DNA of 6,767 bases from Pseudonocardiales bacterium (GTDB lineage Bacteria > Actinomycetota > Actinomycetes > Mycobacteriales > Pseudonocardiaceae). Shown in pieces: positions 1 through 5,763 of this stretch; within the stretch, counting starts at the first letter, position 1, and every line of letters begins with the position of its first letter. Made by a program: the position numbers and the translations under genes. The stretch spans positions 1 through 6,767 of the forward strand of contig JACDBJ010000567.1 in NCBI GenBank assembly GCA_013695005.1, in the 5' to 3' direction. Under the pieces are notes generated by a model. That model was not told the DNA's origin and ran no database searches. It was given only the letters and a program-made list of their open reading frames with translations.

Positions 1-1
1 C

Positions 2-16
2 GCGGTGCTCGGGTGA
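2..16 (+). CDS. Possible last codons of an upstream gene, stop overlapping the next start
   Basis: Read from base 2, the edge of the window gives GCG GTG CTC GGG TGA. That would be the end of a coding frame whose TGA shares bases with the GTG start of the ferritin-like gene (a GTGA overlap). This arrangement is common between translationally coupled genes in actinobacteria and would support the GTG at 13 as the start of the next gene. Only four codons are visible, so neither a product nor the existence of the gene can be proven from this window. Confidence 0.25.
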   Translation, partial: AVLG

Positions 17-513
17 CAAGCCCGCAGCCGTCACCGCTGTCGCCGTCGGCCGGGCTGGCCGCGTCCTCGGAGGTCGCCAAGGACACCAGCACGGCGGCGG
101 CGTTGCAGGACGCACTGGCCGCCGAGCACGCCGCGGTGTGGAGCTACTCGCTGATCGTGGCCTTCCTACCCGCGGACCTGGACAGGCCGGCGATCGAGGG
201 GGCGGCGGCCCACCGCACCCGGCGCACCGAGATCGAGGCACTGCTCACCGCCGCCGGCGTTCGGCCGGTGCCGGCCGAGGCCGCGTACCGGACGCCGCAA
301 CCCGTCACCGACCGGGCGTCGGCGCTGGAGCTGGCCGTCGTCGCGGAGTCCGACACCGCGGCGGCGTGGCGGTCGGTGCTGGAGCGCAGCACCGACGCCG
401 TCCTGCGCAAGGCCGCCGTGCTGGCCCTCACCGACGACACAGTTCGTGCGGCGCGGTGGCGGCAGCTCGCCGGCAAGACGCCCGTGATCCCCCCGTTCCC
501 CGGCCAGCTCTGA
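13..513 (+). CDS. Ferritin-like DUF4439 domain protein
   Basis: The predicted protein has 166 residues. The first 25 or so are a Ser/Pro/Ala-rich, low-complexity lead without a convincing signal peptide. A helical, Ala-rich domain follows, with an AAEHAAVWSY segment (Glu38, His39), His67 and Glu73 in AHRTRRTEIE, and later Glu- and Trp-containing helices (ELAVVAESDTAAAW, about 106-119). This pattern matches actinobacterial DUF4439 proteins, which are placed in the ferritin-like four-helix superfamily. Their role is unknown, and metal binding is plausible from the Glu/His pattern but not shown. I chose GTG at 13 because it is the first start in the frame and may overlap an upstream stop (GTGA). 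There is no clear Shine-Dalgarno sequence, and the frame is open to the window edge (CGC GGT GCT CGG), so a start further upstream is possible. A palindromic element begins 27 bases after the stop. Confidence 0.75.
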   Translation: MTSPQPSPLSPSAGLAASSEVAKDTSTAAALQDALAAEHAAVWSYSLIVAFLPADLDRPAIEGAAAHRTRRTEIEALLTAAGVRPVPAEAAYRTPQPVTDRASALELAVVAESDTAAAWRSVLERSTDAVLRKAAVLALTDDTVRAARWRQLAGKTPVIPPFPGQL

Positions 514-540
514 GCCGGAAGCCGCTCGCCGCTCGCCGTT

Positions 541-611
541 CCATGATCGCCAGTTGAGTGCCGCCACGCGTCTCAACCTGACCCTGGTACCCACTGAGCT
601 GGCGATCATGG
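541..611. repeat. Imperfect palindrome with 20-base arms
   Basis: The left arm (541-560) begins CCATGATCGCCAG. The right arm (592-611) is its inverted copy, ending CTGGCGATCATGG. The arms pair at 18 of 20 positions, the first 13 without a break, around a 31-base spacer. Part of the left arm, GTTGAG (553-558), can instead pair with CTCAAC in the spacer (572-577), giving an alternative small hairpin. There is no T-tract on either strand, so it is not a classical intrinsic terminator. It lies wholly between the ferritin-like gene and yjbQ. A REP-like dispersed intergenic element, a GC-type terminator or a regulator-binding site are all possible. Confidence 0.7.
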
Positions 612-652
612 GCCGTGAGGCGCGCGAGTCGGGGTGAGCGAGATCGCCTAGC

Positions 653-1072
653 GTGGCCGGGGTGGACAGCGAGGAGATCGAGCTCACGACCGGACGGTCC
701 GAGGCCGTGGTCGACCTGACCCGCACGGCAGCGGAGTTCCTGCAACGCCACGACGCCCGCGACGGACTGCTGAACATGTGGGTACCGCATGCCACGGCTG
801 GGCTCGCGGTGATCGAGACCGGCGCCGGCAGCGACACCGACCTGCTCACCGCCCTGCGCGAGCTGCTGCCAGGAGACGGTCGGTGGACGCACCGGCACGG
901 CTCCCCCGGCCACGGCCGAGACCACGTGCTGCCGGCCTTGATCTCGCCGTCGCTGTCGGTGCCGGTGCTCGACGGACACCTGGCACTGGGTACGTGGCAG
1001 TCGCTGTGCCTCGTGGATACCAACGTCGACAACCCCGTGCGCACCGTGCGGCTGTCGTTCCTGCCCGGCTGA
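653..1072 (+). CDS. YjbQ family protein (UPF0047)
   Basis: The predicted protein has 139 residues, the usual length for the single-domain YjbQ/UPF0047 family. Family landmarks appear in order: HATAGLAVIE (His46, Glu55), a His-rich stretch THRHGSPGHGRDHV (His80, 82, 87, 91), SLSVPV (about 100-105), and LGTWQ (112-116) followed by VDTNVDNPVRTVRLSF. Compared with E. coli YjbQ, the likely metal-site histidines (46, 80, 91) are kept, while the Asn-Glu-Asn segment is Ile-Glu-Thr and the acidic residues near the C-terminus differ. E. coli YjbQ has weak thiamin-phosphate-synthase-like activity, hence the database name 'secondary thiamine-phosphate synthase'; the physiological role is unresolved. The GTG at 653 is taken as start. 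GTG at 662 is an alternative, and neither has a good ribosome-binding site. The gene converges with clpX and no thiamin genes are nearby. Confidence 0.87.
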   Translation: MAGVDSEEIELTTGRSEAVVDLTRTAAEFLQRHDARDGLLNMWVPHATAGLAVIETGAGSDTDLLTALRELLPGDGRWTHRHGSPGHGRDHVLPALISPSLSVPVLDGHLALGTWQSLCLVDTNVDNPVRTVRLSFLPG

Positions 1073-1080
1073 GCGCCGTT

Positions 1081-1146
1081 TGGAGCCAAATGGCGGTTGG
1101 GGGTACGAGCAGAGGCGCGTTGTGGAGCCAAATGGCGGTTTGGGGT
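1081..1146. repeat. Two 24-base direct repeats, 42-base period
   Basis: TGGAGCCAAATGGCGGTT occurs exactly at 1081-1098 and again at 1123-1140. With the following six bases the match is 23 of 24 (1081-1104 against 1123-1146). The copies start 42 bases apart and sit in the gap between the convergent ends of yjbQ and clpX. Each contains GCC-AAAT-GGC, a short interrupted palindrome. The bases before each copy are also similar (GCG and GTT). I see no third copy in this window. The repeat is not coding in any gene I support. Confidence 0.8.
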
Positions 1147-1187
1147 GGCAGCTACGCCCCGCAGATCGGCAGGGCTACCCGGACCTG

Positions 1188-2471
<1,284 letters not shown>

Positions 2472-2595
2472 GAGTGCGAACCCCGGATCCCCTCCGACGC
2501 ACCGCGGTGGCGCGCCTGTGCGTGACCGTACCCGTCAATGCGCCGGATCGGGGAGCGCAAACCGCCCCCCAATCGGCGACGTGTCGGCGAGCTGC

Positions 2596-2621
2596 GCCAC
2601 CGGCGGCCTGGAGCCGGTGGC
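2596..2621 (-). terminator. 9-bp GC hairpin after clpP2
   Basis: GCCACCGGC and GCCGGTGGC form a perfect 9-bp stem around an 8-base loop, beginning 9 bases after the clpP2 stop. No U-tract follows on the - strand. In high-GC actinobacteria such hairpins often end or weaken transcription without a U-run, and they can also set mRNA 3' ends by blocking RNases. It could therefore partly separate clpX from clpP1P2. Function is inferred; the stem itself is plain in the sequence. Confidence 0.5.
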
Positions 2622-2630
2622 CCGCAACGC

Positions 2631-3263
2631 TCACTTGACAGCCGACAGCTTGCGGCTCTGGATGATGTCGTCGACGATGCCGTACTCCTTGCCGCCCTCG
2701 GCGGTGAGGAACTTGTCACGCTCGATGTCGGTGTGCACCTGCTCGACCGACTGGCCGGTGTGCCTGGCCAGGATCTCCTCCATCAACCGCCGGATCCGGG
2801 AGATCTCGGCAGCCTGGATCTCCAGGTCGGTGATCTGGGCCCGCCCGCTGCTCATCGCCGAGGGCTGGTGGATCAGGATGCGGGCGTTGGGCACCGCCAG
2901 CCGCTTGCCGGGCGTGCCGGCCGCCAGCAGCACGGCCGCCGCGGACGCCGCCTCGCCGAGGCACACCGTCGAGATGTCCGGCCGGACGTACTGCATGGTG
3001 TCGTAGATCGCGGTCATCGCCGTGATCTCCCCGCCGGGCGAGTTGATGTACATGGTGATGTCGCGGTCCGGGTCGTTGGACTCCAGGCACAGCAACTGGG
3101 CCATCACGTCGTTGGCGAAGCTGTCGTCCATCGGCACGCCGACGAAGATGATCCGCTCCTCGAACAGCTTGTTGTACGGGTTGGATTCCTTCATCCCGTA
3201 GCTCGTGCGCTCGGTGAACGACGGCAGGTAGTAGCGCGACTGGGGGCTTAACTCGGGTGTCAC
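2631..3263 (-). CDS. clpP2: ATP-dependent Clp protease proteolytic subunit ClpP2
   Basis: This is a serine peptidase subunit. In actinobacteria a ClpP2 ring stacks on a ClpP1 ring to make the active mixed barrel, and ClpX or ClpC docks on the ClpP2 face. The 210-residue protein has the ClpP fold motifs: FEERIIFVG (34-42), MYINSPGGEITA (71-82), the nucleophile Ser107 in GEAASAAAV, His132 in LIHQP and Asp183 in ERDKF, so the triad is complete. The AASAAAV context around the serine and the RYYLPSFTERTSYG lead (10-23) are characteristic of actinobacterial ClpP2. I chose the GTG at 3263 because AGGAG lies 8 bases upstream and the length fits the family. The frame stays open further upstream into clpP1, but that extension has no homology. 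It is 32 bases after clpP1 and surely co-transcribed with it. Confidence 0.97.
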   Translation of the reverse strand: MTPELSPQSRYYLPSFTERTSYGMKESNPYNKLFEERIIFVGVPMDDSFANDVMAQLLCLESNDPDRDITMYINSPGGEITAMTAIYDTMQYVRPDISTVCLGEAASAAAVLLAAGTPGKRLAVPNARILIHQPSAMSSGRAQITDLEIQAAEISRIRRLMEEILARHTGQSVEQVHTDIERDKFLTAEGGKEYGIVDDIIQSRKLSAVK

Positions 3264-3271
3264 GAGTGTGT

Positions 3272-3276
3272 CTCCT
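3272..3276 (-). promoter_or_regulatory. Ribosome-binding site of clpP2
   Basis: AGGAG (within GAGGAGA) lies 8 bases before the GTG at 3263, inside the 32-base clpP1-clpP2 gap. It fixes the clpP2 start over upstream in-frame codons that overlap clpP1. Confidence 0.7.
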
Positions 3277-3295
3277 CGAATGACTGGGGGTTCAG

Positions 3296-3913
3296 CTAGT
3301 CCGTGACGGGCAGTTGGCCGGCGCGGGTGACGACCTGGTCGACGAAGCCGTACTCCAGGGCCTCCTCGGCGGTGAACCACCGGTCCCGGTCGGAGTCGGT
3401 GATGATGCGCTCGACCGACTGACCCGTGTGGCTGGCGGTGAGCTCGGCCAGCTCACGGTTCTGCGAGGCGTAGAGCTTCGCCTGGATGACGATGTCGGAC
3501 TCGGTGCCGCCGATGCCGGCCGAGCCCTGGTGCATGAGGATCCGCGCGTGCGGCAGCGCGTAGCGCTTGCCGCGGGTGCCGGCGGACAGCAGGAACTGGC
3601 CCATCGACGCCGCCAGACCGACCGCGTAGGTCGCCACGTCACACTCGATGGACTGCATGGTGTCGAAGATCGCCATCCCTGCGGTGACCGAGCCGCCGGG
3701 TGAGTTGATGTACAGCGAGATGTCCGCCGACGGGTCGTCGGCCGCGAGCAGCAACATCTGCTCCCACACGTGGTTGGCGATCTCGTCGTCGACCGCCTGG
3801 CCGAGCACGATGATGCGGTGCCGGAGCAGCCGGTCCGCCACGGAGTCGGAGTGCGTCATCAACCCGTTGTTGCGGTTGACGACGTTGGACCGGCCGAAGT
3901 GCTGCTGCGTCAC
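3296..3913 (-). CDS. clpP1: ATP-dependent Clp protease proteolytic subunit ClpP1
   Basis: This is the partner peptidase subunit of ClpP2 in the ClpP1P2 tetradecamer. The 205-residue protein carries SDSVADRLL (22-30) before the first strand, LYINSPGGSVTAGMAIFDTM (67-86), the nucleophile Ser103 in GLAASMGQF, His128 in LMHQG and Asp177 in DRDRWF, so the catalytic triad is intact. EALEYGFVD (184-192) is the usual C-terminal motif. The residue after His-Gln is Gly130 where most ClpPs have Pro. The GTG at 3913 is the chosen start: it gives a lead of about 20 residues like that of mycobacterial ClpP1, and a purine-rich GGGAG lies just upstream. ATG codons at 3946 (no Shine-Dalgarno, over-long lead) and within GLMTHS (too short) are alternatives. 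The first gene of the clpP1-clpP2 operon, it has a ClgR-type box upstream. Confidence 0.96.
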   Translation of the reverse strand: MTQQHFGRSNVVNRNNGLMTHSDSVADRLLRHRIIVLGQAVDDEIANHVWEQMLLLAADDPSADISLYINSPGGSVTAGMAIFDTMQSIECDVATYAVGLAASMGQFLLSAGTRGKRYALPHARILMHQGSAGIGGTESDIVIQAKLYASQNRELAELTASHTGQSVERIITDSDRDRWFTAEEALEYGFVDQVVTRAGQLPVTD

Positions 3914-3915
3914 GT

Positions 3916-3921
3916 CTCCCT
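3916..3921 (-). promoter_or_regulatory. Probable ribosome-binding site of clpP1, short spacing
   Basis: AGGGAG lies upstream of the GTG at 3913 with only 2 bases between them (4 if AGGG alone is the pairing core). The spacing is unusually tight, but no competing start in this frame has a better site, so it still favours GTG at 3913. Confidence 0.45.
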
Positions 3922-3981
3922 GCTTTCTCGGCTGGTGTGGCCCCATGCGAGCCGCGGAGCCTGCTGCCTTGCTTGTCACCG

Positions 3982-3987
3982 ACCCTA
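3982..3987 (-). promoter_or_regulatory. Possible -10 element for clpP1P2
   Basis: TAGGGT fits the actinobacterial TANNNT -10 pattern and lies 69 bases before the clpP1 start. No good -35 element is visible at the usual spacing, which is common for activator-dependent promoters. If transcription began about 7 bases downstream, the ClgR-type box at 4026-4039 would be centred close to -58, a usual position for an activator. The assignment is weak. Confidence 0.25.
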
Positions 3988-4025
3988 ACGCGGTGCCGTC
4001 GCCATAACGTCCCGCCGCGCGCCGC

Positions 4026-4039
4026 GTTCGCTGCCAGCG
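4026..4039 (+). promoter_or_regulatory. Candidate ClgR operator upstream of clpP1
   Basis: The + strand reads GTTCGC-TGCCA-GCG, an exact match to the GTTCGC-N5-GCG motif reported for ClgR, the activator of clp genes in Streptomyces; ClgR also activates clpP1P2 in corynebacteria and mycobacteria. It lies 113-126 bases before the clpP1 start, in the tig-clpP1 gap. Binding is inferred from sequence and context only; no clgR gene is in this window. Confidence 0.6.
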
Positions 4040-4051
4040 CAGCCGGCTGGC
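4033..4051 (-). terminator. Hairpin after tig, possible weak terminator
   Basis: GCCAGC and GCTGGC form a 6-bp stem around a 7-base loop, 7 bases after the tig stop. There is no U-tract. It shares bases 4033-4039 with the ClgR-type box. It may end or thin tig transcripts before clpP1, or be incidental in such GC-rich DNA. Confidence 0.3.
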
Positions 4052-4058
4052 GGGTGGT

Positions 4059-5519
4059 TCAGGCCTTGGCCGGCTGCGGCTCGGTGGTGCTGTCTGCGTC
4101 GGGCGCTGCGTCCTCGGCCCCGGCGTCGCCCGCCTCGTCGGAGGTCTCGCCAGCACCCTCTTCAGCCGCCTCGTCGGCGTCGTCGGCGGCGGTGTCGGCG
4201 GCGTCGTCGAAGAGCGCCGCGATGTCGACCGTGTTGCCCGCGGAGTCGGTGATCACTGCACCCCGGACAACGGAGGCGAGCGCCTTGCCGCGCCGCAGGT
4301 CGGCGTAGAGCGCACCGAGCTGGCCCGCGGCCTGCACCCGCTGGACATACTCCTCCGGGGTGATGCCGAAGCGTTGCGCCTGGTAGATGACCCGCTCGGT
4401 CAGCTCCTGCTCGCCCACCACGACGTTCTGCTCGTCGGCGACCGCGTCGAGCACCAGCTGAGCCTTCACGGCCCGCTCGGCGTCCGTGCGCGCCTCGGCG
4501 TCGAACTCCTCGCGGGTGCGGCCCTGCTCCTCGAGCAGGTGGCCGAACTGCTCCTCGTCGTGGTCGAAGGAGTGCAGGGCGTCGTGGATGCGCACGTCGA
4601 CCTCTGCGTCGACGATCTTCTCCGGCAGCGGCACCTCGATGGCAGAGACGAAGGCCTCCAGCACCTCGTCGCGCGCCTGGGACGCCTGCGCGATCTCCTT
4701 GCGCTTGAGTAGCCCCGCCCGCAGGTCCTCGCGCAGCTCGTCGAGGGCGTCGAACTCGCTGGCGAGCTGTGCGAACTCGTCATCGGCCTCGGGCAGCTCG
4801 CGTTCCTTGACCGCCGAGACCGCCACGGTTACCTCGGCCTCGACGCCCTCGAGCTGGCCGGCCACCAGAGTGGAGGTGAAGGTCGTGCTCTCCCCCGCGG
4901 ACATGCCGGTGACGGCCTCGTCCAGGCCCTCGAGCAGCCCGCCGGCGCCGATCTCGTAGGAGAAGCCGTTGGCGGTGCCGTCCGGGACCGGCTCGCCGTC
5001 GACCGTCGCCTCCAGGTCCATGATCACGTAGTCGCCGACGCCGCCGGGACGCTCGACCTCGGTGAGCACCGCGAACCGGGCCCGCAGGCCTTCGAGCTGC
5101 TCCTGGACCTCCTCGTCGGTGGTCTCGAGCGCGTCGACGGTGACCGCGATGTCGGCGGGGTCGGGCAGCTGCATGTCGGGCCGGACGTCGACCTCGGCCG
5201 TGAATGCCAACAGGTCACCATCGTCGATCTTGGTGACCTCGATGTCGGGGTGGCCGAGCACGTGGACCTCGCCGGCGGACACCGCCTCGGCGTACATCGC
5301 CGGCACGACCTCGTTGACCACCTCGTCGAGCACGGCGCCCCGGCCGATGCGGCTCTCCAGTACGCGCGCGGGGGCCTTGCCCGGCCGGAAACCGGGGATC
5401 CGCACCTGCTGCGCGAGCTTGCGGTACGCACGGTCGAAGTTCGGTGCGAGCTCGTCGAACGGCACCTCGATGTTCATCCGGACCCGTGTCGGGCTCAGCT
5501 GCTCGACGGTGCTCTTCAC
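4059..5519 (-). CDS. tig: Trigger factor, ribosome-bound chaperone and prolyl isomerase
   Basis: Trigger factor docks near the ribosomal exit tunnel, shields nascent chains and can isomerise prolyl bonds. The 486-residue protein has all three regions. The N-terminal ribosome-binding domain carries the signature GFRPGKAP (43-50). An FKBP-type PPIase domain covers about 155-240 (GDYVIMDLEATVDGE through VTVAVSAVKERELPE). A helical C-terminal chaperone domain covers about 245-437. The last 50 residues are an Asp/Glu/Ala-rich acidic tail ending PQPAKA, common in actinobacterial trigger factors and probably disordered. The GTG at 5519 is the start: AAGGAG lies 5 bases upstream and VKSTVEQL matches the family N-terminus. 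The same frame runs open to 5729 but has no homology there. It precedes clpP1 by 145 bases in the same direction, a classical arrangement. Confidence 0.97.
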   Translation of the reverse strand: MKSTVEQLSPTRVRMNIEVPFDELAPNFDRAYRKLAQQVRIPGFRPGKAPARVLESRIGRGAVLDEVVNEVVPAMYAEAVSAGEVHVLGHPDIEVTKIDDGDLLAFTAEVDVRPDMQLPDPADIAVTVDALETTDEEVQEQLEGLRARFAVLTEVERPGGVGDYVIMDLEATVDGEPVPDGTANGFSYEIGAGGLLEGLDEAVTGMSAGESTTFTSTLVAGQLEGVEAEVTVAVSAVKERELPEADDEFAQLASEFDALDELREDLRAGLLKRKEIAQASQARDEVLEAFVSAIEVPLPEKIVDAEVDVRIHDALHSFDHDEEQFGHLLEEQGRTREEFDAEARTDAERAVKAQLVLDAVADEQNVVVGEQELTERVIYQAQRFGITPEEYVQRVQAAGQLGALYADLRRGKALASVVRGAVITDSAGNTVDIAALFDDAADTAADDADEAAEEGAGETSDEAGDAGAEDAAPDADSTTEPQPAKA

Positions 5520-5524
5520 CTGAT

Positions 5525-5530
5525 CTCCTT
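5525..5530 (-). promoter_or_regulatory. Ribosome-binding site of tig
   Basis: AAGGAG lies 5 bases before the GTG at 5519. It decides the tig start against the long open extension upstream. Confidence 0.75.
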
Positions 5531-5587
5531 CGGGGGGCTGACGTGCCGAAACCGGCCTCACGCGCGGGTTCGACGATGCTCCTGCCG

Positions 5588-5593
5588 AGTCTA
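5588..5593 (-). promoter_or_regulatory. Possible -10 element of the tig promoter
   Basis: TAGACT fits TANNNT and is one of the few A/T-containing hexamers in the 115 bases upstream of tig. It would give a leader of about 60 bases. The only -35 candidate, TTCGAG, is at a long spacing of 19 bases and matches poorly. The assignment is tentative. Confidence 0.3.
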
Positions 5594-5614
5594 GGCGACC
5601 CGGCGCCGGCGCCT
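5593..5614 (-). terminator. Possible hairpin after the beta-propeller gene
   Basis: On the - strand AGGCG-CCG and CGG-CGCCT can pair around GCGC, with a two-base GT bulge, about 20 bases after the TGA at 5635-5637. There is no U-tract. It touches the proposed tig -10 element, so either call could be wrong. Confidence 0.25.
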
Positions 5615-5634
5615 CGAACGGGCCGAAGGACGCC

Positions 5635-5763
5635 TCACCGCTCGCCGCGGATGTCCAGCACCGACACGGAGTCCGACTCGGAGTTGGCCACATAGGCGAA
5701 CTCGCCGTCCGGGCTGACCGCGATGCCAATGGGGCGCGCCCCGACCGGGCGACTCTCCAGGAG
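5635..5763 (-). pseudogene. Orphaned seventh blade of the beta-propeller gene, after an in-frame TAG
   Basis: Immediately after the TAG at 5766-5764, the same reading frame stays open for 42 codons, to the TGA at 5637-5635. It encodes a complete propeller repeat: PVGARPIGIAVSPDGEFAY, then VANSESDSVSVLDIRGER. This has the same V-G-x-P-x-x-I-A-x-S-x-x-G, Y-V-A-N and S-V-x-x-x-D pattern as the blades upstream. There is no new start or ribosome-binding site that would make it a separate gene. It is best read as the former C-terminus of the upstream protein, cut off by a single-base change (for example AAG or CAG to TAG), or by a sequencing error. Confidence 0.8.

Noticed and set aside
166..1131. 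321-codon open frame on the - strand across both + strand genes
   Set aside because: It crosses two genes with recognisable protein families and the palindrome. Its own translation has no recognisable domain.
4016..4026. CGC-N5-GCG sequence next to the ClgR-type box, as a second operator
   Set aside because: It lacks the GTT half of the motif and lies in a run of alternating CG where such matches are expected by chance.
3914..4156. Longer ClpP1 start reaching into the tig 3' end
   Set aside because: The added residues are Arg/Pro-rich and would overlap tig and the ClgR-type box. The family lead length fits the GTG at 3913.
5545..5556. GCCG-AAAC-CGGC hairpin in the tig leader as a regulatory RNA
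   Set aside because: The stem is 4 bp and isolated, and there is no riboswitch-like or leader-peptide pattern around it.
5520..5729. Upstream extension of the tig reading frame (extra 70 codons)
   Set aside because: The extension is Ser/Arg/Pro-rich, has no homology to trigger factor, overlaps the beta-propeller C-terminal blade in another frame, and the GTG at 5519 has a good ribosome-binding site.
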